Below the pieces are notes generated by a model that was given only the letters and a program-made list of their open reading frames with translations, searched no databases and was not told the origin of the DNA. From positions 3,983,001 to 4,047,000 of the forward strand of contig NZ_CP025113.1 in NCBI RefSeq assembly GCF_002831585.1: 64,000 nucleotides of DNA, in the 5' to 3' direction. Shown one piece after another: positions 1 to 8,429 of the stretch (position 1 is the stretch's first letter; each line of letters starts with the position of its first letter). The stretch comes from Bradyrhizobium sp. SK17. Lineage in GTDB: Bacteria > Pseudomonadota > Alphaproteobacteria > Rhizobiales > Xanthobacteraceae. The position numbers and the translations under genes were made by a program.

Positions 1-291
1 GCCGCCTTCGGGCAGCTCCTCGACCGCGGTGGGCGCGGTCTTGCGCCGCGCAAATTCGGCCCGGCAGACATTGCGCAAGATCGCGAACAGCCACGGCTTC
101 ATCGCAGGTCCCCGATAGCTGTCGAAGTGCTTGTAGGCGCGCAGATAGCATTCCTGCACCGCGTCCTCGGCGTCGGCGGCATCGCGCAGCAGATAGCGCG
201 CCAGCGTGTAGGCGTCATCGAGATAGGGCAGCGCGGCTTCGCGGAAGCGCCGCGCCTTTTCGGGATCGTCTTGCGGCGCGTTGACAACCAT
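1..291 (-). CDS. ECF RNA polymerase sigma factor (3' part missing)
   Basis: The gene reads leftward and runs off the window, so only about 97 codons are present. The visible part is sigma-70 region 2 of an extracytoplasmic-function sigma factor: DAEDAVQECYLRAY at residues 40-53, then PWLFAILRNVCR at 67-77. Region 4, which binds the -35 element, lies outside. ATG 291 was taken as the start because it gives a normal short ECF N-terminus. It sits 94 bp downstream of the cupredoxin gene on the same strand, so the three leftward genes (phosphoesterase, cupredoxin, sigma factor) may be one transcript. No anti-sigma gene is visible; it could lie beyond the edge. The family call is secure, the regulon unknown. 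Confidence 0.88.
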   Translation of the reverse strand, partial: MVVNAPQDDPEKARRFREAALPYLDDAYTLARYLLRDAADAEDAVQECYLRAYKHFDSYRGPAMKPWLFAILRNVCRAEFARRKTAPTAVEELPEGG

Positions 292-385
292 CGTGTCCTG
301 CCCGGCATGTCGAGAGACGGCTTGTGCCCGGTCGGCGGCTGTGGGCCACCGGCCGGGCATGGTTGTGATTGTATGGGTGATCACG

Positions 386-709
386 TTACCCAACCTTGAT
401 ACTGCCTGTCATGTGCGGATGCAGCGAGCAGAAATACTTGTACTCGCCGGGCTCCGTGAAGGTGAACGAGAAGGTGCCGTCGGTATCCATGGTCTTGGAG
501 CGGAATTTGCCCGCGCACACCACGGTGTGCGGGATGTCGTCGCGATTGGTCCAGGTCACGGTGGTGCCGACCTTCACGTCGAGCGGGTTCGGCGCGAACG
601 AGAAGTTGTCGATATGGACCGCGACGTCTTCGGCGCGGGCCGCCGTGACCGGCAGCAGCATGGTTGCGACCACGGCGATGCCGAAGTCGCGTCGGTTGAT
701 CGAGCTCAT
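386..709 (-). CDS. periplasmic cupredoxin (plastocyanin/amicyanin-like)
   Basis: A 107-residue exported type-1 copper protein. Residues 1-26 form a signal peptide ending in AARA; it starts with NRRDFG, so export could be Tat-dependent. The mature part is a single cupredoxin domain. All four copper ligands are visible in the expected order: His61 (in IPHTVV), Cys94, His97 and Met100 (CSLHPHM), with the C-x2-H-x2-M spacing of amicyanin-type proteins. It would carry single electrons in the periplasm; the partner is not evident. It begins 25 bp after the stop of the Tat-exported phosphoesterase and is likely co-transcribed with it and the downstream ECF gene. Confidence 0.9.
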   Translation of the reverse strand: MSSINRRDFGIAVVATMLLPVTAARAEDVAVHIDNFSFAPNPLDVKVGTTVTWTNRDDIPHTVVCAGKFRSKTMDTDGTFSFTFTEPGEYKYFCSLHPHMTGSIKVG

Positions 710-734
710 CGGTCTCGTCCTCTAGCCCTTTGCC

Positions 735-1685
735 CTAGCCCTGCAGCGGCGTGTCGATGATCGCCAGCGGCTGGCTGTTCTGCTTGAAGTTGATGCTGGC
801 GACGCCGAGCATGCTGCGCAGCTTGGCATCCTCGACCTTCATCGGGCCGGGCGAGGGCGCCGCACCCGGCGCCGGCTGCGGGAAGGCGGTCGACCGCGCG
901 GTGTGGAAGGTGACGTTGCCCTCGACCTTCTGCATCACCTGGTGGATGTGGCCGTTGAGCACGGTGACCGAGCCGAAGCCCTTGACGTATTCCAGCGCGC
1001 GGGCGCCGTCCTCGGTGCCCCAGCCCCATTGCGGATAGACCGTCCACAGCGGGATGTGGGCGAACAGCACGATCGGGGTCGACTTCGAGCGGCCCTTGAG
1101 GTCGTTCTCCAGCCATTCGAGCTGCTCGTTGCCGATATTGCCGAGGCCGCCGCCCTTGAGGTCGACGACGTTGACGAGGCCGACGAAGTGGACCCCGCCG
1201 GCGTCGAACGAATAGTAGCCCGGGCCCTTGGTGCCCTTGCCATAGCGCTCCTTGTAGAGCTTGACCTCTTCGTCGATGAAGTCGTGCTCGCCCGGCACGT
1301 AATGCACGTCGAGCTTGGCCTGCGAGATGATGCGATCGGCGTCATCGAACTCCGACGCCTTGGACAGATGCGTGATATCGCCGGTGTGGATCATGAAGGA
1401 CGGCTTGACCGGCATCGCGCGGACCTTGTTGATGGCCTCTTCCAGCGTGCCGATGGCGTTCGGGTTGGCCGGCTTGTCGAAGCCGACATGGCTGTCACTG
1501 ATCTGCATGAAGGTCATGCCGGTGGCTTCCGCAGCCTTGGCGGAGCCGACGATGCCGAGCGAATGCGGCACGCCGCCGGTGACGGTCCAGAGCACGCCGG
1601 TGCCGGCCCAGGTCATGCATTCCAGCACCTTGCGTCGGCTGACGCCTTTCTCCTCATCGTGGTGATTGTGATCGTGTCCGCTCAT
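735..1685 (-). CDS. Tat-exported metallophosphoesterase (calcineurin-like)
   Basis: A 316-residue binuclear-metal phosphoesterase. The N-terminus is His/Asp-rich, then carries a twin-arginine motif (SRRKVLECM, Arg17-Arg18) and a hydrophobic stretch ending near residue 52, so export of a folded metalloprotein is expected. Metallophosphatase motifs run in order: D64-x-H66 (ISDSHVG), GD (102-103, HTGDITH), GEHD (132-135, replacing the usual GNHD), FAHIPLW and NGHIHQ. The GNHD Asn is normally a metal and phosphate ligand, so Glu there is notable. First gene of the leftward set with the cupredoxin and ECF sigma gene. The substrate cannot be read from sequence. Confidence 0.85.
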   Translation of the reverse strand: MSGHDHNHHDEEKGVSRRKVLECMTWAGTGVLWTVTGGVPHSLGIVGSAKAAEATGMTFMQISDSHVGFDKPANPNAIGTLEEAINKVRAMPVKPSFMIHTGDITHLSKASEFDDADRIISQAKLDVHYVPGEHDFIDEEVKLYKERYGKGTKGPGYYSFDAGGVHFVGLVNVVDLKGGGLGNIGNEQLEWLENDLKGRSKSTPIVLFAHIPLWTVYPQWGWGTEDGARALEYVKGFGSVTVLNGHIHQVMQKVEGNVTFHTARSTAFPQPAPGAAPSPGPMKVEDAKLRSMLGVASINFKQNSQPLAIIDTPLQG

Positions 1686-1914
1686 GACAAGTCTCCCGTG
1701 GGCCCAGGGATTGGGTTTCCGGGGGAGGTGATCGGCGGCTCCGGGGGTTTATTCCCGCGGCTTTGGAGAGGGGTGAGGGCAGGGATGACGATTTCGTGAA
1801 AACCATGGGAAGCCGACCGCGCGACCGGTGGCCGCAACGGCAAGATGCGCCATTGCAGGCACCGGGCTCGCGACGCTATCGACCAGGCAAACCCCTGATC
1901 GGTTGGAGCAAAAC

Positions 1915-2322
1915 ATGGTTGGCGTCACCGGTGGCTGTCACTGCGGCGAGATTCGTTACGAGGTGACTGGAACACCGGTCGTTCATGCGCTGTGTCACTG
2001 CACCGATTGCCGACGCCATGCCGGCGCGCCAATGGTCGGCTGGGTCATGGTCGCCGACGATGCGCTCAAGGTGACCAAGGGGCAGCCCAGCATCTATCGA
2101 TCCTCGGAGCATGGCCGGCGGCACTTCTGTGCGAGCTGCGGGACCGGGCTTTTCTATGCCAACGGCCATATGTTGCCCGGGTTCATCGACATTCAAAGCG
2201 GCACCTATGACGATCCCGGCGCGGTGCCGGCCACGATGCATATCCAGGTCGCGGAGCGGCTGCACTGGATGGAAACGGCGCACGAGCTGCCGTCGTTCGA
2301 TCGCTTTCCGCCGACGGAATAA
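1915..2322 (+). CDS. GFA-fold zinc protein (glutathione-dependent formaldehyde-activating family)
   Basis: A 135-residue protein of the GFA/CENP-V fold. The seven zinc-binding cysteines are all present: Cys8/Cys10 (GCHCG), Cys27/Cys29/Cys32 (CHCTDC) and Cys72/Cys75 (CASCG). The start was set at ATG 1915 rather than an in-frame upstream codon because MVGVTGGCHC gives the usual family N-terminus. Members are commonly annotated as formaldehyde-activating, but most have no proven reaction, so the function is left open. It stands alone on the + strand, with the next gene 158 bp downstream. A second GFA protein lies at 60320-60790 in a different context. Confidence 0.88.
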   Translation: MVGVTGGCHCGEIRYEVTGTPVVHALCHCTDCRRHAGAPMVGWVMVADDALKVTKGQPSIYRSSEHGRRHFCASCGTGLFYANGHMLPGFIDIQSGTYDDPGAVPATMHIQVAERLHWMETAHELPSFDRFPPTE

Positions 2323-2480
2323 CTGGCGCCTATGGATGCTGCGTCGACGAGACGCGCACAAGGGCGATGCCGCGCAACGTAGATGAACGGCCGCAACAAA
2401 GCTGTCTTGCAACCGTCAGCATAATGTCAGCGCTTCTGCTTAGAGATGGCGGACTTCATTCGCCACACCGGGAGATCATC

Positions 2481-2699
2481 ATGAGCGACCACGCAGGCGT
2501 TGAGCATCATCACAAGGCAGCCGAGCATCACGAGCACGCGGCGCATCATCATCGCGAAGCCGCCAAGCACCATGCCGCCGGCGACCATGAGAAGGCGGCA
2601 CATCACGCCCACAGCGCCCATGGTCACGCCAGCCATGCCGAGCATCACCACACCGAAGCGAGCCGGCATCACGCCGAGCACCACGGCAAGCACCAATAA
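2481..2699 (+). CDS. very histidine-rich small protein
   Basis: A 72-residue protein with 27 histidines (37 percent), many in HH or HHH runs alternating with Ala, Glu and Lys (patterns like AEHH and AAKHH). There is no Cys, signal peptide or membrane segment. GGAG lies about ten bases before ATG 2481, and a strong terminator follows the stop, so it looks like a one-gene transcription unit. The composition resembles Hpn-like metal-storage proteins, which suggests Ni, Zn, Co or Cu binding in the cytoplasm; this is inference from composition. No regulator or metal transporter is adjacent. Confidence 0.75.
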   Translation: MSDHAGVEHHHKAAEHHEHAAHHHREAAKHHAAGDHEKAAHHAHSAHGHASHAEHHHTEASRHHAEHHGKHQ

Positions 2700-2726
2700 A
2701 CGTTCCAGTACTGCGTGAGTGGCTTC

Positions 2727-2759
2727 CGCCGTCCCCGTAAGGGGACGGCGCTTTCTTTT
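2727..2759 (+). terminator. rho-independent terminator after the His-rich gene
   Basis: Perfect 10-bp arms CGCCGTCCCC (2727-2736) and GGGGACGGCG (2741-2750) enclose a GTAA loop and are followed by CTTTCTTTT. It lies 28 bp after the stop of the His-rich gene. On the other strand it also faces the end of the MFS gene, which stops at 2796. Confidence 0.9.
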
Positions 2760-2795
2760 CGCCACTGCCGGCCTTTGGCTGGCCGTCGCGTCGAC

Positions 2796-4097
2796 CTATC
2801 GTCTGATCAGAAGTGCGGAGACGGCGCTCGCCGCGCACAGGCATGCGACGATCGGAAAGATGATGGCGGTGTTGCCGGTGTGGTCCATGAAGCGCCCGAT
2901 CAGGGGCTCGCCGATCCCGGCGCAGGCGTAGGAAATGAAATTCAGCACGCCGGTTGCGGTTCCGGCCAGGCGACGGCCGAAGATGTCGGGACAGAGCGCC
3001 CAGAATGACGATGCCGGACCGAACACGAAGAAGCCGCACAGGAACAGGCCGGCAATCCCGATCAGGCTGCCGTGGGGCACCAGCTCCATCGCCAGCGCGA
3101 TGATCGCGGCGAGCACCATGTAGGAGATGATCGCGAGATAGCGCCGCGACTTGAACAGGACGTCGGAAATCCAGCTGTTGGTCGATGCGCCGAGCGCCAT
3201 CCCGACCGGCAGCGCGACGGTGATCCAGACTGGATCGATCACGCTTGCGGTCGATTTCCAATTCGGCCCGAGGAAGTGGACGGGAACCCAGACCAGCAGG
3301 GCGTATCGTGCGGCATTCTGGAAGCCGATCGACAGGCCCGTCGCGTAGAGCCGCCAGTTCGAGAGCACCGCGCGATAGCGCGCGCCGCTGGTCGTGCTGT
3401 CGATCGCGCCGTCGACGTCCGCTTCCTCCGGAGATTTCTCGTCGGCCGGGCCTGTCAGGCCGAGATCCTCGGGGCGCTCGCGCACCACGAGGAACATGAC
3501 GATGGCGCCGAACAGCATCAGGAACACCGACAGGCGGAAGATCCAGCGCCAATCGAACCCCAACGTGCCGAGAATGACGATCGGGACGAAGTAGGCCAGC
3601 ACCGACGAGAAGCCGGACATGCCGACATAGAACGAATAGACGAAGCCGCGATGCCGGTGCCCCCACCAGTTCGACAGCAGCCGGCTGCCCGGTGCGAAGC
3701 CCATGGCCTGGAAATATCCGTTGAGACCCCAGGCCAGCAGCAGCACGATGAAGCCGTTGGCGAAGCTCGTGGCCCAGTTCGCGGCAAACGACAGCACCGC
3801 CCCGGCGAGCATCATGACGCGGCCGCCCCATTTGTCGCCGAGGTTGCCGTTGATCGACTGGCCCAGCGCATAGGCCCACAGCATCGATGCGCTGACCCAT
3901 CCGAGCATCTCCTTGGAGAGCCCGAGTTCCTTCTGGATGCCGGGGATGGCAAAGCCGAAGGTCTGCCGTCCGAGGTAGTAGAAGAGATAGCAAAAGGAGA
4001 CGCCGAGCAGCGCCGTCCATTTGTAGCGCCGATACATCTGCGTCGCAGCCGGCTCGGTTGCGAACGCCCGTGCAAAGGCCTGCCCTGTCTCGAGCAT
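2796..4097 (-). CDS. MFS transporter, GlpT-like, probable phosphonoacetate permease
   Basis: A 433-residue major-facilitator protein of the organophosphate:phosphate antiporter type. The N-terminal RRYKWTALLGVSFCYLFYY and GRQTFGFAIPGIQ resemble GlpT, and twelve hydrophobic segments can be traced. It lies 30 bp downstream of phnA on the same strand, so the two are probably one operon. In the characterised Pseudomonas fluorescens 23F cluster the phosphonoacetate hydrolase gene is accompanied by a GlpT-related transporter gene (phnB) and a LysR regulator, the same trio as here. Uptake of phosphonoacetate is therefore inferred from context; another organophosphate substrate is possible. Confidence 0.82.
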   Translation of the reverse strand: MLETGQAFARAFATEPAATQMYRRYKWTALLGVSFCYLFYYLGRQTFGFAIPGIQKELGLSKEMLGWVSASMLWAYALGQSINGNLGDKWGGRVMMLAGAVLSFAANWATSFANGFIVLLLAWGLNGYFQAMGFAPGSRLLSNWWGHRHRGFVYSFYVGMSGFSSVLAYFVPIVILGTLGFDWRWIFRLSVFLMLFGAIVMFLVVRERPEDLGLTGPADEKSPEEADVDGAIDSTTSGARYRAVLSNWRLYATGLSIGFQNAARYALLVWVPVHFLGPNWKSTASVIDPVWITVALPVGMALGASTNSWISDVLFKSRRYLAIISYMVLAAIIALAMELVPHGSLIGIAGLFLCGFFVFGPASSFWALCPDIFGRRLAGTATGVLNFISYACAGIGEPLIGRFMDHTGNTAIIFPIVACLCAASAVSALLIRR

Positions 4098-4127
4098 GGC
4101 GTATCCTCCCGTGTTTTATGTTTTGGT

Positions 4128-5360
4128 TTATTGCGCGCCGTTCAGCGCAAATTCGAAGATGTCGAAGTTGCGCATGCGCCTGGTCTCAGCGAGCTTCCGG
4201 TAGCTGTCGTTGACCGGGTGCGACAGGATGAACGGCACGATCTGCTCGCCCAGCCCGCCATGGGAGCGGAGGCGATGCCCGTCGAGCCCGCTGAGATCGT
4301 GCTCGGCCCGCGTCGAGCCGATCGTGGTGTGAGTGTCGCCGATGGCGACGAAATCGCCTTCGCGGTCGAGCGGCATCTGGTAGCGGCTCGCGGCGCTCGG
4401 CCCGTCGAGGACCAGCGCCACTCCCGGGATGCTCGCCGCGGTCTCCATCACTTCGGCCAGGGCGAGCCCCTTGCGCAGATAGACGCGAACGAAGGAGCCG
4501 AGCGCGCCGTGATGCTTCACGAACGGGTCGGTGATCGGGCAGATCACGCGTGCCGCCTTGGCGCCGAAGCGCTGATTCAGCTCCTCCTCGAGGAACACCA
4601 CGCGCGGTGTGCCGTCGGCATTCGCCTTGTCGTTCATCCCGTGATCGGCGATCAGCCCGACGATGGCGCCGAGCTCGGCGATGCGGCCCACCTTCTGGTC
4701 GACCGCGCGGTGAAAGGCGTCGGCCTCGGCCTCGCCCGGGCCGTGCGCGTGCTGAACCAGATCGGACAGCGAGAGATAAAGCAGCTCCGCGCGATTCTGC
4801 TCGAGCAGCTTGATGCCCGCGTCGAGCACGAACAGCGACAGATCGGGACTGTACATGTCGGGGGTTTGTCGCCCGACCAGAGCCTCGACATGCTCGATGC
4901 CGTTCTCCGCGATGGTCGCGCTTCCGGCCTTTTCCGACGAGAAGCAGATGCCGCCCTCCATGCGGTGGCCGAGCATCTTGCGCAGCTTGTCCTTGGCGGT
5001 CACCGCGGCGACGCGGACGCCGGCGCGCGACATCTCGGCGAGGATGGTCGTCGCCCGCATCGGCGTCGCATCGACGATCATGATCTCCTTGCCGGTCTCG
5101 CGATCGAGATAATAGTTTCCGGAGATGCCATGCACCGCCGGCGGCGCGCCGGTCACGATCGAGACGTTGTTGGGATTGGTGAAGGTCGGCATCGCCGCGT
5201 CGGCGAGGGTGGCGAACCCGCTGTGCATCATCCGCGAAATGTTCGGGAACACTTGCCGCGCATTGGGGAAGTTGAGATAGCGCGGGTCGCATCCATCGAG
5301 GCAGATCACGACGGTGGGGCGCGTGGGCTTGCGGTAGCGACGCCCGTTGACTTCGATCAT
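4128..5360 (-). CDS. phnA: phosphonoacetate hydrolase
   Basis: A 410-residue alkaline-phosphatase-superfamily enzyme that would cleave the C-P bond of phosphonoacetate to acetate and phosphate using two zinc ions. Visible active-site elements: Asp22 in CLDGCDP, the nucleophile-region Thr61 in PTFTNPNN, Asp200/His204 in LSDLVQHAHGPGE, Asp239-His240 in IADHGMND, and a C-terminal His-rich HRLRSHGGLGEQ segment. Length matches known PhnA proteins (about 400). The divergent LysR gene starts 121 bp away and the transporter follows. The upstream steps from 2-aminoethylphosphonate (phnW, phnY) are not in the window, so imported phosphonoacetate may be the substrate. Confidence 0.9.
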   Translation of the reverse strand: MIEVNGRRYRKPTRPTVVICLDGCDPRYLNFPNARQVFPNISRMMHSGFATLADAAMPTFTNPNNVSIVTGAPPAVHGISGNYYLDRETGKEIMIVDATPMRATTILAEMSRAGVRVAAVTAKDKLRKMLGHRMEGGICFSSEKAGSATIAENGIEHVEALVGRQTPDMYSPDLSLFVLDAGIKLLEQNRAELLYLSLSDLVQHAHGPGEAEADAFHRAVDQKVGRIAELGAIVGLIADHGMNDKANADGTPRVVFLEEELNQRFGAKAARVICPITDPFVKHHGALGSFVRVYLRKGLALAEVMETAASIPGVALVLDGPSAASRYQMPLDREGDFVAIGDTHTTIGSTRAEHDLSGLDGHRLRSHGGLGEQIVPFILSHPVNDSYRKLAETRRMRNFDIFEFALNGAQ

Positions 5361-5441
5361 GGAGGCTCCTTGAGGCCAGGTCGGTGAGCGGTGGCCGGTA
5401 AGCGGTTTCGGCGCGATCCTAGGAAGCGGCGCCTGGAATAA

Positions 5442-5464
5442 AAATTGAATAATTTACCGGTTCA
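5442..5464. promoter_or_regulatory. candidate LysR operator between phnA and its regulator
   Basis: An AT-rich patch in otherwise GC-rich DNA holds two overlapping dyads. AAATT-GAAT-AATTT is a 14-bp inverted repeat at 5442-5455. TGAA (5446-5449), eleven bases, then TTCA (5461-5464) has LysR-box spacing. It lies in the divergent promoter region just before the LysR start, where such regulators usually bind. Seen by eye only. Confidence 0.45.
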
Positions 5465-5480
5465 TGTAACTTTCATTCCC

Positions 5481-6449
5481 ATGAAGCTGCGCGACCTTCC
5501 GCTGGTGTCGCTCCGGACATTCGCCGTCGTGGCGGAGACCGGCGGGGTCGCGGCTGCGGCGGAGGCGCTGGGCGTCACCCACAGCGCAGTCAGCAAGCAG
5601 GTCAAGCTGCTCGAACGCTGGCTGGGCCAGGCGCTGTTCACGCTGGAGGGACGGCGGCTTGCGCTGACGCCATTCGGCCGGGTGTTGTCGCGTGAGGTTG
5701 GACGCGCGCTCGAGGATATTGCCGGTGCCTGCGCCCACGTACAGCGCCAGCGCGAACGCCGCACGGTTACGATCGAGGCGCCGGCGACCTTTGCGATGTA
5801 CTGGCTGTTGCCGCGCGTGAACCGCTATCGCGCGCAAAATCCGCGTACCGACGTGTGGGTCTCGACCCGGATGACCGGGCAGCCGCCGAATTTCTCGGCG
5901 CATGATCTCGTCGTGACGCGTGGCGAGGCCGCGGTGACGTCCTCGCGTCTCGACGAGCGAACGCTGCTGTTCCGTGAGGATCTCGCGGTGCTGACCTCGC
6001 CGGAATTGCTGGCGCGCAAGCCGCTCGCCAGGCCCGCCGATGTCAGGAGCCATCATTTGATCGAGTCGATGACCCGCCCACAGGAATGGGCGGCATGGCT
6101 GAAGCACGTCGGCGTCAGCGATGCCTTCATCGCCGGTGGACATCGGTTCGATCATTTGTTCGTGGCGATCCAGGCGGTCAAGGATGGGCTTGGATCGGTG
6201 GTGGCGCCGCAGAACGTGTTGCAGGAGGCGATCGCGAGTCGTGATCTGGCAAGTCCGTTTCCGGAGCTGAACTTTCCCGGCGAATCCTATTTCTGCTATG
6301 GCGTGGCAGGCGGCATCGATCCCGCGACACAGAAGTTCAGGGACTGGCTGGTCCAGGAAGCGCGCACGCAAGCGAGAGCAGCGCCGACGACGCGGCGCTT
6401 CGGAGCCCGACGTCCGCCGCCTCGGCCGGGATCGAAGCGCCGGTCCTAG
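5481..6449 (+). CDS. LysR-family regulator of the phosphonoacetate genes
   Basis: A 322-residue LysR-type regulator. The winged helix-turn-helix is at residues 8-65 (LRTFAVVAETGG, GVTHSAVSKQVKLLE) and is followed by a two-lobe effector domain. The start was set at ATG 5481 (MKLRDLPLVSLRTF); a longer frame from TTG 5445 would run through the putative operator and is less likely. It is transcribed away from phnA and probably activates phnA and the transporter in response to phosphonoacetate, as PhnR does in Pseudomonas. The C-terminal 30 residues are unusually Arg/Pro-rich. The stop overlaps the convergent kup stop by 4 bp. Confidence 0.85.
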   Translation: MKLRDLPLVSLRTFAVVAETGGVAAAAEALGVTHSAVSKQVKLLERWLGQALFTLEGRRLALTPFGRVLSREVGRALEDIAGACAHVQRQRERRTVTIEAPATFAMYWLLPRVNRYRAQNPRTDVWVSTRMTGQPPNFSAHDLVVTRGEAAVTSSRLDERTLLFREDLAVLTSPELLARKPLARPADVRSHHLIESMTRPQEWAAWLKHVGVSDAFIAGGHRFDHLFVAIQAVKDGLGSVVAPQNVLQEAIASRDLASPFPELNFPGESYFCYGVAGGIDPATQKFRDWLVQEARTQARAAPTTRRFGARRPPPRPGSKRRS

Positions 6450-8365
6450 AGCTCGGTCCGGCTGCCGATCTCGACCAGCGAGCCGTTCGGAATCCTGAAG
6501 CGGTCGATCGCGTGTGCGGAGTTTCGCGCCATAAATGCGAACACCGCGATCTGGAACCGGGCCAACGGATTGCGGCGCTTGCGGCTGAGCGGATCGTGGC
6601 GCTCGACAAAGTAGGTCGTATCCTCCTGCATCGGCACTCCGATCTGCTTTGCGTTCGCAAGGACCGCCGGCAGATCGGGTATCTCGACAAAGCCGAAATG
6701 CACCGAGATGTGCCAGACGCCTTCGCAAAGCTGCTCGCAACGGATGCGATCGGAGGGGCGGATACGGGGCACGCTTTCAAAGGTGGCCGTCAAGGCGATC
6801 GCCGTCTGATGCAGCGAATGGGCTTGCCTGACGTAGTTGACGATGATCGGGGGAATGCGGTGGCTCAGCCGCGTGAGGAAGATCGCGGTCCCCGGTACGC
6901 GCGCGATGTGCTGGTCGCGCAGGCCGGCGAAGAACGCATCGATATGCTCCGACTGGGCCATGCTTCGCCGGTGCAGCGCATCGAGGCCGAAATGCCAGGT
7001 GACCATGATGCCGAACAGCAGTGCGCCGAACAGCAGCGGAATCCAGCCGCCTTCTTCGATCTTGAAGAGATTGGCAAGAAAGAACGCAAGATCGACCGTG
7101 AGCAGCACGCCGGTGAGCGAGGTCGCTCGCGCCGCGCTCCAGCCCCATCTTCGCCGCATCACCTGGTAGAGCAGGGCAGTGGTCAGGACCATGGTGGTGG
7201 AAACGGCCGCGCCATAGGCGCCGGCGAGGCGGTCAGAGCTGCCGAAGCCGATCGTCAGTGCGACGGTCAGGCACATCATGGTCCAGTTCACGAACGGCAC
7301 ATAGATCTGGCCGTATTCCTCGGCCGATGTCTGGTTGATCCGGACGCCCGGAAACCACCCGAGCTGCATGGCCTGGCGAGTCATCGAGAATGAACCGGTG
7401 ATGATGGCCTGGCTGGCGATGATGGTCGCCAGCGTCGCCAACGCCACCAACGGGTAGATCGCCCAGACCGGCGCGAGCTTGAAGAATGGGTTGGCGCCGG
7501 GATCGGGCGAGGCGATGAAGTTGCCGACCTGCCCTGCATAGTTGAGGACGAGAGCAGGCAGCACGAAGCCATACCAGGCGAGCCGGATCGGCGTGCGGCC
7601 GACATGCCCCATGTCGGCGTAAAGCGCTTCGCCGCCGGTGAGCGCGAGGAAGACGCCGCCGAGCAGGGTGAAGCCCAGCAGGCCGTGGGTCGTGAGCAGC
7701 AGGATGCCGTGCATGGGATTGAGCGCGCGCAGCACCTCGGGGTGCCGGACCAGCGAGGTGATGCCGAGCAGCGCCATGGTCAGGAACCAGAGCAGCATCA
7801 CCGGGCCGAACGCCTTGCCGATGGTCGCGGTCCCGTGCCGCTGCAACGCGAACAACCCGATCAGGATCGCAACCGCGATCGGCATCGTGTACGGCTTGAA
7901 TGCCTCGGTCGCGACGTTGAGGCCTTCGACCGCGCTCAGCACGGAGATCGCCGGCGTGATGATGCCGTCGCCATAGATCAGGGCGGCGCCGAACAGCCCC
8001 AGCGTCACCAGCCACCGTCCGCGACCGGACCAGCGGGCTCCGGTCAGCGCCATCAGCGCCAGGATGCCGCCTTCGCCGTGATTGTCGGCGCGCATGACAA
8101 AGATGCAGTATTTGACCGAGATCGTGATGATCAGCGCCCAGACGATCAGCGAGAGCGAGCCGAGGGCTGCCTCCGGCGTGAAGCCGCCTCCCATCAAATG
8201 GACGATCGTCTGAAGCGTGTAGAGCGGGCTGGTCCCAAGGTCGCCGTACACGATGCCGAGCGCGAGCAGGATGCTGGTCGGGCCCGGCGGTTGCTCGAAC
8301 CGGCGGTGCGCTTCACCCTCGAATCCGGTCGTGTCGTTCAGGGCCGAAACTGTCGAAGACGGCAT
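6446..8365 (-). CDS. kup: Kup potassium uptake protein
   Basis: A 639-residue KUP/HAK/KT family K+/H+ symporter of the inner membrane. The family signature GDLGTSPLYTL is at about residues 40-51. Roughly twelve membrane helices run to about residue 460, followed by a cytosolic C-terminal domain that includes the HIPPIIVNYV-like segment RIPPIIVNYV. Length is typical (about 620-640). Start MPSSTVSALNDTTGFEGE at 8365 is the only good one before the signature. The gene is single; its 3' end overlaps the convergent LysR gene by 4 bp. Alphaproteobacteria often carry several kup paralogues, so this one's specific role cannot be told. Confidence 0.95.
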   Translation of the reverse strand: MPSSTVSALNDTTGFEGEAHRRFEQPPGPTSILLALGIVYGDLGTSPLYTLQTIVHLMGGGFTPEAALGSLSLIVWALIITISVKYCIFVMRADNHGEGGILALMALTGARWSGRGRWLVTLGLFGAALIYGDGIITPAISVLSAVEGLNVATEAFKPYTMPIAVAILIGLFALQRHGTATIGKAFGPVMLLWFLTMALLGITSLVRHPEVLRALNPMHGILLLTTHGLLGFTLLGGVFLALTGGEALYADMGHVGRTPIRLAWYGFVLPALVLNYAGQVGNFIASPDPGANPFFKLAPVWAIYPLVALATLATIIASQAIITGSFSMTRQAMQLGWFPGVRINQTSAEEYGQIYVPFVNWTMMCLTVALTIGFGSSDRLAGAYGAAVSTTMVLTTALLYQVMRRRWGWSAARATSLTGVLLTVDLAFFLANLFKIEEGGWIPLLFGALLFGIMVTWHFGLDALHRRSMAQSEHIDAFFAGLRDQHIARVPGTAIFLTRLSHRIPPIIVNYVRQAHSLHQTAIALTATFESVPRIRPSDRIRCEQLCEGVWHISVHFGFVEIPDLPAVLANAKQIGVPMQEDTTYFVERHDPLSRKRRNPLARFQIAVFAFMARNSAHAIDRFRIPNGSLVEIGSRTEL

Positions 8366-8429
8366 CCGGTCTCACCCTCGTCGTCGCACCCCGCGCAGGA
8401 GGGCCGCTGCCCGCCGACAGATCACCTGA

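Noticed and set aside
3072..5387. 771-codon open frame opposite phnA and the MFS gene
   Set aside because: Low-complexity Arg/Asp/Glu product, no ribosome-binding site, fully explained by codon bias of the two genes on the other strand.
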